Assembly: GCA_005408345.1 (NCBI GenBank)
Contig: SEMN01000080.1
Coordinates: forward strand, 1,426,001-1,490,000
Origin: Macquaria australasica
Lineage: Eukaryota > Chordata > Actinopteri > Centrarchiformes > Percichthyidae
Direction: 5' to 3'
DNA: 64,000 nt
Part shown: piece after piece, positions 25,102-34,433 of the stretch
Numbering within the stretch: the stretch's first letter is position 1
Layout: each line of letters starts with the position of its first letter
Notes under the pieces: generated by a model
Told to the model about the DNA's origin: nothing
What the model saw: only the letters and a program-made list of their open reading frames with translations
The model's database searches: none
Translations under genes and position numbers: made by a program

Positions 25102-26555
25102 AGCCCCTCATGCTTTTGGTCTGTTACCTGACCCAGCCTGATAGCATTCTACTTAAATTTTCTCCCCACCACCATCATACTCACACCTATAAGCATACAC
25201 ACACCCTCATTCACACTTGATCGCAGTGGCAAACACATGCTAGGGCTTTGCTCTTTGGCCTCTGGGTCTCCATAGCATGGCCAGGCATTTTCATTGTGTT
25301 ATAATCACAGCATCCTGTTTGTGACCCAAGTGACATCAGTTCCTGTTTCCTCCCTGATTAAAAAAAAAAAAATGCAGAACATTGGACCAACAGTTTTTCT
25401 CACGCATCGCTTTCTTCAATCTGCACTCGCTCGCACAGACGACTCGGGTTTGCAGGAGAACAACCTCAAAACAAGGGAGAGCGCAGACAAACACGCTAAT
25501 CAGCATTATTTATTCTGAAGGACGAAGAGGGGAAATCTGTGATACTGATGTCATGAATGGAGAATCAGGACGTAGATTTGAAATCTTCCTATCTCTTTAT
25601 GAGCAATGTGGAAGTTTTCCTTCATAGCTGCAACTCTTTGTCACCTCATTTAAAGCCTCATTTGGCTCCTGACCATGCATGTTTTTTGTACATGTGTAGG
25701 CGGATTATACGGATACATCATGACACTGTTACCCAGTGTTCTGTAACCTCGCCCTGCACTTGTAGTCGTCTCATTAATTAACACTAGGTGTCAGTAAGAA
25801 ACCCACACACAGGAAATAAGTGGCCAGTGCATGCCAAAATAAAAACCCCAGGTACACTCAAGTTCAAGTTTAAAGCAACATAATTTAAACAGTAGCACAT
25901 AACCTCAACCATGATGCATCCAATAATTCAGACAAACCTACTGGAAGAATTTGAGACTGAATCTGAAGCATAAGCAAAGCTGTGTTGCAGATTTTTTCTT
26001 ACAGTCGCATTCTGTAGGATCTACTTTTAGAGGCCACTGACACGTTTACATCATACTCAGAAAACAACCTTCACCTTCACCGCTGCAGGAGCTGAAATAT
26101 GCAGCGCTGCCCCTCCCAGATCTTGTTTGTCTGCATACACTTCATATCTTGTGGGCCACAAAAACAAGCAGAAACATGGAGATATTAAGGGCAAAGTCCA
26201 TACAAGTTACTACACAAGTTAATATTTTAGTCTGGGGCTTGAATTGATGGTCTATTTTAAATTAGCTTGACAGCAAAGACCAATAGACAGGTGAATGTTT
26301 GATTGATTATTGAAACATCGAATCAGTGCGCTAGATTAGATTACAGGCAGTGCTTTCAGTGTGGCTTAGCGAGGCCTTTAGTGGCCTGTGCTTAGGGCAG
26401 CCCAGAGATACTGTGGCAGCAGGCTCGAGGAGTGGATGGACATGAAAGGCAGCAGGCATAATGGGATGGAAGCTTGTGCGTGACACAGGGTCGCTCAAAG
26501 GCCTGGATTGTGTGGTGCTTTAGATTTATGAAGAGCTGATACAGTTGGCTGGCCT

Positions 26556-26592
26556 CTTATCAAGGCAGATAATGCCAGCTATTTATAGATAA
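26556..26592. promoter_or_regulatory. Cluster of three GATA motifs
   Basis: CTTATC (26556-26561), AGATAA (26567-26572) and AGATAA (26587-26592) within 37 bp. The location between DLL4 and CHAC1 would suit an endothelial or haematopoietic element, but this is inference. Confidence 0.35.
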
Positions 26593-27285
26593 TCTATCTA
26601 TTGAGCACAGATGAGCCTCTGCTATTACAGTATATCAGATCCAGCAGGAGCTGTGGGCAGTTTTGTACATTTGATCAGGTCCTCCATCTTCCACATCATC
26701 ATCCTCTCTTGTTGTGACTCCGCTGTGGGCAGTGCTTTGGCAGTTTTGATTCACTATTGCCTTTTTCTTACTTTTGCTATCTTTATTTTTTTCAAGTATT
26801 TGGTTTATTAGAAGTGTACAACCAATCACATGTGGCATGTCAAAAATGACCCTAGCTGCTGGAAGTGTCAACAAAAACAAAACTGTGATTATACACAACA
26901 CAGAAAAGAAAAGTACTTGTCCACCTCCCTTCAACAACATGTTGTTCTGCCTGGTTCCAGAGGGCTGAGATGAATGTGGTGGTGGTGAGAGATCCTCAGT
27001 GACCTTTGTCTTGCCACTGGATCTTTGAGCTGTGGGACTAGATCACAGCCCTCACTTGCCCTGGCTCATTTAAACATCCATGTAGGATGCTTCTTAACTC
27101 ACATGCCAAGAGTGATTTCCATCCATACTGTGTCCAGGTCATTCCCACACAGGCAGAATGATGTATTTAATTTGTGTTATGTTTAACTTTACGTAATTTT
27201 ATATCGTTTTCCTTTATTTTCTTTGTGGCATATCTTGTGATATAAAATACATCGCCCGATCAAGGCGTCTCTCCTAGATCAAGTC

Positions 27286-27294
27286 TGATGCAAT
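27286..27294 (+). promoter_or_regulatory. CHAC1: CARE (ATF4/C-EBP response element) 1 of CHAC1
   Basis: TGATGCAAT matches the C/EBP-ATF composite element consensus (TGATGNAAN), about 380 bp upstream of the likely transcription start. CHAC1 is a known ATF4-ATF3-CHOP target in the integrated stress response. Confidence 0.6.
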
Positions 27295-27344
27295 GTCTTG
27301 GTATGCTGCCTGGTTGCTGCTGTGGCCCTGAAATGCTGTGGGAA

Positions 27345-27353
27345 GTTGCATCA
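27345..27353 (-). promoter_or_regulatory. CHAC1: CARE 2 of CHAC1 (reverse orientation)
   Basis: GTTGCATCA on the plus strand reads TGATGCAAC on the minus strand, a CARE match. It faces CARE 1 across 50 bp and is flanked by a repeated AGATCAAGTCTGA 13-mer (27276-27288 and 27357-27369). Confidence 0.6.
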
Positions 27354-27409
27354 GCCAGATCAAGTCTGAACCATATGGAAATGTACTCAGAGAATGACAA
27401 CACAGGTGG

Positions 27410-27598
27410 CCAATCATAAAATGAGTTAGTTGGAGTGACAATTCATTGGCCAATCACGTTACAAGATGGGTGCGCGTCTCAAGTAAAATAGCAGCCAATA
27501 GTGTAACCGGTTTGGCTTAAAGTCCCGCCTTGTTCGGCGCACCGAAATTTGATTGGGTAGAATGGCACAGAGGGCACGTGTTCCTTACATATTATTGG
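27410..27598 (+). promoter_or_regulatory. CHAC1: CHAC1 promoter: six CCAAT/ATTGG boxes
   Basis: CCAAT or its complement occurs at 27410, within the palindrome ATTGGCCAAT at 27445-27454 (two sites), and at 27495, 27552 and 27594. This density is typical of NF-Y-driven promoters. A CACGTG E-box lies near 27574. Confidence 0.6.
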
Positions 27599-27639
27599 TC
27601 AAAAACGCTGGCACGGACTCGCCCACCCGCCCTGGACTG

Positions 27640-27645
27640 TATAAG
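27640..27645 (+). promoter_or_regulatory. CHAC1: TATA-like box of CHAC1
   Basis: TATAAG lies in a GC-rich promoter just downstream of the CCAAT cluster. A start near 27,665-27,675 would follow. Confidence 0.5.
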
Positions 27646-27829
27646 TGCGTGAGCGCCGCGTCGCCATGTCATCGAGGAAAGGCTTCAAAACACCGCACCT
27701 TCTTGGACCGGGGTGTTTGAAACGCCGACATCACTCAATCAAACCTCGATCTCGTCGTTCGTCAGCGAAGCAGCGGGCCGACACGGTTTGCTTTCTTTCC
27801 CCATCGATTGGAAGGCCAAGGCGGCTGCC

Positions 27830-28016
27830 ATGGATTTTTAAGGCATAATGCGGCACCTCTAATGCAACGGCAATGCATAGTGCAAGGCAACATCAACTGC
27901 GAAACTCCATCTTCGCCACTGCCAAGCAGTTGGGCTCAAATACCGTCCGCGGTATACCTGCGAGCCAGCCGGTACCGCTGCTCCTGGACCGGAGGAAGCT
28001 AACGCTAGCTACCTAG
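27830..28016 (+). other. CHAC1: Cluster of uORFs in the CHAC1 5' UTR
   Basis: Four upstream frames precede the CHAC1 ATG: MDF (27830-27841, strong GCTGCCATGG context), MRHL (27848-27862), a 46-residue frame (27862-28002) whose ATG overlaps the previous stop as TAATG, and an overlapping 47-residue frame (27873-28016). An ATG at 27666 would add a 60-codon uORF if transcription starts upstream of it. The stress-response role of the gene makes uORF-controlled translation plausible. Confidence 0.6.
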
Positions 28017-28096
28017 TTGGTCATCTGGGCTAATCGCATCAAACTGAGAGAGAGATCCATCGATTCATCCGAACGTCGTCAACACTATCGATCAAA

Positions 28097-28931
28097 ATGA
28101 AGCCTCAAGACCTCCTCGCCGGGAAGAGCAGCCTGTGGATCTTCGGGTACGGGTCACTGGTGTGGAAGCCTGACTTCAAGTACAGGAGGAGCGAGCTCGG
28201 TTACATACAAGGCTACAAGAGACGTTTCTGGCACGGAGACAACTTCCACCGCGGGAGCGACGAGCTGGTAAGACGTTTAACGCGTTCGTTCACTTGTGTT
28301 GCTCTTGGTAACTGCGTGCCTCACGCCGCATCAGGCGTTGTCCGTGACGTGACCCGTGTTTCTTCCTGTCTCTGCAGCCGGGAAGAGTGGTGACGCTAAT
28401 TGAAGACGATGACGTAAGTGGAAAGCTCGACATCCTATTGGTTTGCCGAGTGACGCCGGAGAAACCGCAGTGGAGTTTCCAGGCTTAAGGAAACTCCGCG
28501 TGACCCCCACTGCGTAATAACGTCACATGTTTTCCTCCTCCTCATAGGCCAGCACTTGGGGCGTGGCGTTCGAGGTGACGGGCGCTCAAGTCGAGGAGTC
28601 CCTGAAGTACCTCAACGTGCGCGAGACGGTGTGTGGAGGCTACGCCACCAAAATGGTGGATTTCTTCCCCGAGGGGGAGAGCCAGCCTCCGGTCCAGGCG
28701 CTGGTGTACATCGCCACCTCCGACAACCCCCTTTACCTGGGGCCGGCCAGCTCGGAGGAGATCGGCGTCCAGATCGCTTTGTGCAGAGGGAAGACGGGCC
28801 ACAACCTGGAGTATCTGCTCCGGCTGGCCGCGTTCATGAGGAGCAGCTGCCCGCACGTGGAAGACCATCACCTGTTCTCCATCGAGGCAGCAGCACTGAC
28901 CGTGGTGCCCTATCTGTTAGCAGCCCAGTAG
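28097..28931 (+). CDS. CHAC1: Glutathione-specific gamma-glutamylcyclotransferase 1, 3 exons, 196 aa
   Basis: Cytosolic enzyme that splits glutathione into 5-oxoproline and Cys-Gly; it is induced by ER stress and amino-acid shortage and is reported to block Notch maturation. Coding exons are 28097-28267, 28378-28413 and 28548-28931, all phase 0 with GT-AG introns. The ChaC fold is recognised by FGYGSLVWKPDF (residues 16-27, the substrate-binding YGSL loop), YKRRFWHGDNFHRG, and YLNVRE, in which Glu95 corresponds to the catalytic glutamate of human CHAC1. GHNLEYLLRLA and YLGPA are also family hallmarks. It lacks the longer N-terminal extension of human CHAC1 (222 aa). The ATG has A at -3. It is called CHAC1 rather than CHAC2 on sequence and on the DLL4/INO80 neighbours. 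Confidence 0.95.
28472..28525 (+). promoter_or_regulatory. CHAC1: Hairpin and CRE-like site in CHAC1 intron 2
   Basis: GGAGTTTCC (28472-28480) and GGAAACTCC (28489-28497) are perfect inverted repeats around 8 bases, nested inside outer GCAGTG/CACTGC arms. TAACGTCA at 28518-28525 resembles a CRE/ATF site. Function is not known. Confidence 0.35.
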
Positions 28932-29455
28932 CTTGTACCCATTGTCTCACTAGCTTTACATAGCGGATAAATACACTGTGCACACAGAGGCATTTCACCT
29001 GTCATGTAGTCCACTATGTTTTATGTTGCCAAATCTACCTTCACATTACCATCCAGTGTACTTGAATCCATTGAATGCTACTGAAGTGATGACAAAAGGG
29101 ATCCATGATACTAAGTGGGTTTTTTTTTTTTTTTTTTTTAAAGCATGTTCACAGTATTTGTACATCAGTTACAAAATGTATGGTCTCTGACTTGTTCTTG
29201 ACTGTGAACATCTGTGCACGCCTGTTTTTGAAAGGCACATTAACTTTTTATTTATTTGCACAGTTCAGATTCCATCCACTCCATTCAGACGGCGCAGCAA
29301 TTAATTGTGGTAGTTGAACCTGTTTGCAGTTCACCAAAATGGCTTCTGTGATGTGGTTTGTTTGAAGGTCTACGCCTGTTCTTGAAAAGTTGCTTGTGGC
29401 AACGTTTCCATCCAGTGCAGAGGCAAACACTAATAAAAAGTTGAAAAGAACTTTT
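28932..29455 (+). other. CHAC1: CHAC1 3' UTR
   Basis: Runs from the stop codon to just past AATAAA at 29432-29437, and includes a T-rich run near 29120-29140. The end point is inferred. Confidence 0.6.
29432..29437 (+). terminator. CHAC1: Probable poly(A) signal of CHAC1
   Basis: AATAAA in an ACTAATAAAAAG context about 500 nt after the stop, followed by a TTTTGTTTGTG GU-rich element. Confidence 0.65.
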
Positions 29456-31759
29456 GTTTGTGCCTTTACAGTACCCCTGATGTGAACCAGTGGGTTGAGT
29501 TTTCTTCAGAACATGAAAAAAAATCCTACATGGCATTTGGATCACTCTAGTAAAACCTTTTTTATATTGCTCCCTTTCTATTGTCTTGTGATGAGGAATA
29601 TGCTGGCAATATGAAACGGCACTATGCATCTGGAAAATGGGGTAACTACGATGTGTCCATCTATAGAAAGGCCAGAATAAAAAAGCTGAGGCATAAAATG
29701 ATTAAGGGGGTATCAAAGCACAATTATTTTTGACTTTTCTCTAATTGGTACTTTTTTCTTTTGGATTACTGAAAGCTCACCTCCTTAGGCCTTTAAAAAT
29801 CCTTCGGTTTAACCGTCTAAGAAGGAAAAATCACTCTTGTTGACACTGTTCACAACACATCACCAAGGTCATAGCCTGTGACGAGGGAGACCGATTTGTT
29901 ATAGGGTCACAGGCTAAAAAGTCTGGGAACCACTGACACAATGTTATTGTAGATATTGCATATATGGATATGTCAACTGCATATGCACATATCCAGGCCA
30001 CATTTGACATCCATAGAAGGACTGAGGCTTGTTCCAAAAAGCAGGTTTACTAAGTTAGTTAGCTAGATAACCTTCCTGAGTCAGTCAGCCCTTGTTCCGG
30101 ATTTGACTGGGTTGCAGATTGTACTCGGCAGCATTATCCAGATAACTCTGTAAACCTGCTTTTTGTGGAACACTATACACATAAACAAACATACATTGGA
30201 CCCTCCCAAACATTGGCCGGAGCAGCTTGTACCTTGGACGTGATTCAAGTCAAGAGTCTATCTAGGTGCAGAGGCTTATATAACCGCGGGCCAGGAACAA
30301 GCCCAGACCTGGAAGTCCTGTGTTTACAGTCTGCTCCGTAGTCATGTCAGAGTGCACCAGGAAGAACATGCTGCTCATCAAGATGAAATCTTACTGGCCC
30401 TACTACACCAAACCATGTGAAAATATCCACGCATGAATTCAGGTGCACCTCAGAGTATTGACTTCTCAGAGCTTTGCAACCCACAAATGACTTGATTGGG
30501 TTGTTTCTGTACGTTTTATTCAGGCCAAGAGCTCATCATGTACAATGTATTTGTTAAAGGGTCAGCCCCCCCCCCCCCCAAAAAAAACTCATCTTTCTCA
30601 CAAACTCCTAGTGCTGTTGAGCCAGATAGTTTCAGTTTTAGCTGCCAGGGTTTTGAATATCTGCCTCTGAGATTTCTGCAGCCATCCCCAATACAACTGA
30701 GGTGAATGGAATTTGGTTTGTGCTGCTCAAATCACTAAAAGATCACATTAGGAAAACTCAACAGCCACATATCTTTCCAAAACCAATATCCCAATTACTG
30801 AGGTCTTCCTGCGAACAGTTTTCATAGGGACTATTTCTTCAATAGAAAGTAGTTCCAATGAAAACTGTCCTCAGCAAGGTCTGTAGATTATCCTGAGTGA
30901 CAGGGACATTGTTTCTAGAAAGACTACAGTTGAATTTGTTAAATGTCATTTTTGAATGCGGAGAGCAAATTAAATTAGGACTGGATGTGACCTGCGGGTG
31001 CATAGGGAGGCCTTCCAAATGAAATCTTACTTTTAAATGTTGTCTAATATAGAGAATTGTGCGTAGTATTATGTGTGATTTTAAATTGTAAACTGAATGC
31101 AAAGCAAAAAAAAAAGGGTTGTAGTTTGCAGACTTGGTGAATGAGATTTGGAATGAGCTTCAAGTTTCAGTGACTGTTGTATCCCAGGTTCCAATTTTAG
31201 TGTGTAAACGCGTATAAAAATCTATGATTGCAGGTGTATTGGGTGTCAGGAGTCAGTGCAAACAGGAACAAAGCAGGGAAAGACATAGTTGCCAAAGACC
31301 ACAAAATGAGGGTTTCAAAAAGCCACAGCCAAAAACAATTTTGAGCTACATAACATTGATATTTACAGCAGGGCTGAAAACACAACAATTTGTGTGTAAA
31401 GCCACTGTGCAAAGCTGCATAACCTGTATGGTTGGTTGCATGGATTTGAGCATCCATTTTCAGAAGTCATTAGCACTGATGACAGCTTTGTATGTTTATA
31501 CAACAGCCCTGGAATATGAAGCTATGTTACAGCCCTGGTCACAGCAGCTGCATGAATATCAGGATTACGTCATTTTAATTTGATCTCTCTCTAAATCTCT
31601 ATTTCCAGAGGTTTTTATGTAGGTTTCAAGTTTTTGAATGCTGGAGCCAAGTTTACATACCCCATGCTGAACTATTGTCCTGACCAGCAAGGCAGATTTA
31701 CATGAGCAATACAAGAATAATGGACCCAAAAAGTAAAATAATTCAAAATAAGCTAAGAA
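29456..31759. other. Convergent CHAC1-INO80 intergenic region
   Basis: About 2.3 kb between the 3' ends of two convergent genes. It contains a MITE (30030-30172), a C14A8 homopolymer block near 30566-30587 and a repeat-like fragment near 29,870-29,940. No exon recognised. Confidence 0.5.
30030..30172. mobile_element. 143-bp MITE with about 25-bp terminal inverted repeats
   Basis: Left end TGTTCCAAAAAGCAGGTTTA and right end TAAACCTGCTTTTTGTGGAA are inverted repeats differing by a 2-base gap; similarity continues into AGTTA/TAACT. It is a common teleost MITE type. No clear target duplication is seen. Confidence 0.7.
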
Positions 31760-31777
31760 AGACTGATTCAGCACTCT

Positions 31778-31783
31778 TTTATT
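31778..31783 (-). terminator. INO80: Possible poly(A) signal of INO80
   Basis: TTTATT on the plus strand is AATAAA in the sense of INO80 (CTGAAAATAAAAGAGTGC). Chosen because no better signal lies further out. Confidence 0.45.
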
Positions 31784-32897
31784 TTCAGTTGGCTCCTCCT
31801 GTTAGTAAAATGGCAGATGCATTTTCTTCATATGTACACATGACCTATAAAAATAGACAGGCAAATGAGGGGAAAGCCAGAGGAAATGTCGCTCTCATCA
31901 TTATGTACATCAATATAGAACATCATATTTTAAATCACACTATTAACACAAACAAACCTATAACAGATGTAGTGCTCAACTTAGGACACTGACCAAACCT
32001 TTTCTCCCCCCCTTAAAACATCAGTGACATCAAAGAGAACCACAGACTCCATCACAAAAAAAAAAACGATTTCTGTAAAATAAAAATGGCTTCAGTACAA
32101 ATTTACACTGTTTTACAGGTGAATATCCCATTCGCAGTTATCACGAATTGTCCTTTTTTTAACATAACTCAAATAACTTAAATATTAGACAACCAAATAA
32201 TCTGAGTGAATTCATAAATTTACTGTTAGCAGCATTGCCGGATCAACCAGTACCCCTCATTTTGGAATATAATTTTTTACATCATCCATTCATTCATTTT
32301 CCACATTGGACAAAAAATATATAATCGATTTTCATTTCAGTCTGTACGGGAATAACATTTTATGGACAAACATTTTTCAAAATGCTAAGACCTGCCATGT
32401 CGGTATGGGTACTCACATCTTTTATTACAAAAATAAGAGCTTTAGTAGAAAAGCTGTAGACATATCGTTTGGTTAAGTGTGGGTCGGTAAAGTATAGGTT
32501 CACATTAAGCTCTGTGGAAATGCAGAATAATCCACCAGTATGCACTGAGCGTATCTACGGAACAATTAAATAACCTAATGTACATTTTGGAGAATCAATA
32601 ACACTGAAAATGGAAGACGTGGCTCAGTGCATTTGACAGAAACTCCTTTGCCCCTCCACCCTGGCAAACATAAGGATTTGAAAGCCCTTTTTACGCTACA
32701 TATGTTGGTTCACGTGTTCGTTGTGACATCACAGCTAGGTAGCCAATCAAAAGAGTTTCCTGTCATGAATAGAAAAGTACAGTTTGTCTTCTCAGAAATA
32801 ACTTGGAACTACTCTTGTCGCTCAAGGCATTTTGTCCACTGACCCGGACACATTAAAATAAAAGTGAACCAAGAAATGTGGAGGCTGGTAGGGACTG

Positions 32898-32900
<3 letters not shown>

Positions 32901-32947
<47 letters not shown>
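32901..32947. repeat. (TG)n microsatellite in INO80 3' UTR
   Basis: Uninterrupted TG run of 47 bp on plus, CA in the INO80 sense strand. Confidence 0.95.
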
Positions 32948-32949
<2 letters not shown>

Positions 32950-33137
32950 GTGTGAAGAGGATCCCTTTAGTTGCTGAGCCAGCAGACACAGCATGCATCC
33001 TCCTGGTAGTGAGCCTCAGTTATTATATATACACTGTATTCCCTATTTATTAATCTAGTCGTAGGGCGTCTGCAGGGATCACAGTGAGAGCAGGTCAGTT
33101 ATCTGTGTGTGCGTTCTATACTGCTATACAGTTGTGC

Positions 33138-33160
33138 GTGTGTGTGTGTGTGTGTGTGTG
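33138..33160. repeat. (GT)n microsatellite just after the INO80 stop codon
   Basis: Pure GT run on plus beginning 15 bp beyond the INO80 stop codon in the 3' UTR. Confidence 0.9.
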
Positions 33161-33174
33161 GTGTGTACAGTGCA

Positions 33175-34393
33175 TTATCGAGCCCCAGGACCACCAGGGC
33201 CCTTGCCCTTCCTGACGGCACCATGGCTGCTGTGGTGGTGGCTGTGGGCCAGCTGTTTGTGGGGGCTCGGGGTGGAGGTGCCTCCTTTGGCCTGGGGAGA
33301 GGAGCTTCTGCTGGGGTTGAAGGCGGGGCTGGTACCAGACCGGCCCAGGGAAGGCTGCAGGGGGCTGGACGCAGAGAGGCCTGCTGGGAGGAGGGACAGA
33401 CACCGGCATGATTACTCTCTAATGAAACTAGCAGTGTCCTAATTCAATACTACATAATGTACAATATATAATACTGTAAACTGTTAAATAGTGGCCTTTA
33501 TTTACCTCAGCAGCAGAGAGAACCAGGCTTTTATTTCTAACCTCCCGTTACCCAGCTAATGCAAACTCAAACCTTCCACCATGTTTATCTGTTGTCTTGA
33601 TACATTCAGTATAATGTCCATTTCCACAGCACTAATTCCATCAGAACAACATGAGTACTGTCGGGCATTCCACCTTTTCCTTTATCCCCAAACGATGTTA
33701 GGCAACACTTCCTCCAGATCCCATAAAAAGTACTGCAGCCTTCCCTTTTATAGGAATAATGTGAAAAAAAAGCAGGCGACGTTGTGTTTTGCGGACAGTA
33801 GCTTAGCGTCGATCAGGAGCACGGCAAAGAAGAAATGAGTAGAATTAATTAGAGGATGAAAACATTATTTCTGTAAAAGAAAAGTATAACAACTGTTTTC
33901 GTACTGATGGAATTAGTGCTGTGGAAATGTACATTATTCTAAATGTACTGTGTGAGCTGCTGGAGTAGGCTACAGTTAATTCCACCCCCCTCAATATATT
34001 TTATTTGAATACCAGCTTTTATATGAGAATTTATGGTATGTAACTGTCTCAGCCTCCTGTTTTGGCAGTTAGTATACAGGCTTCGTACAGTTTTTTAAGA
34101 GTAAAATTCAAGTACCTTTCAAGCACTTTCAAGGCACCTAAACCAAAGATTTCCAGACTCTCAAAGCCTTTGTCATCACATCTAAATTGTTACTATAAAT
34201 GCCAGGAGACAACAAACAAATATGACAACGGGATTGTTTCACTGAAGTTCTTATCAGTATTAAATTTTAAAAGTTTTAACCTTATTAAAATTTTGAAGAT
34301 CTTAAGTTTATAAATGTCTCTCTGTCGTTGTAGCCCTTAGCCAGAACAAGAAAACCACGGAAAAAGAAGCTTGGAGAATGATGGTAGGCCAGG

Positions 34394-34433
<40 letters not shown>

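Larger units (their letters stand above)
23771..27275. other. DLL4-CHAC1 intergenic region
   Basis: About 3.5 kb without a supported exon. A probable repeat relic lies at 24666-24800. A TAATTA pair at 25082-25101 and a GATA-motif cluster at 26556-26592 are listed separately. Open frames at 24148-24531 (minus) and 26635-26940 (minus) have no recognisable domain. Confidence 0.45.
31760..33174 (-). other. INO80: INO80 3' UTR
   Basis: About 1.4 kb between the INO80 stop codon and the poly(A) signal at 31778-31783 on the minus strand. In the sense orientation it includes CA repeats at 33138-33160 (15 nt after the stop) and 32901-32947. An alternative signal (TTTATT on plus, near 32418) could give a shorter UTR. 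Confidence 0.5.

Noticed and set aside
27666..27848. 60-codon uORF at the very start of the CHAC1 transcript
   Set aside because: Not counted as certain because its ATG is only about 20 bp from the TATA-like box, so it may lie upstream of the transcription start.
28542..28871. 109-codon minus-strand frame over CHAC1 exon 3
   Set aside because: Shadow of a GC-rich coding exon; the plus-strand frame gives the full ChaC sequence.
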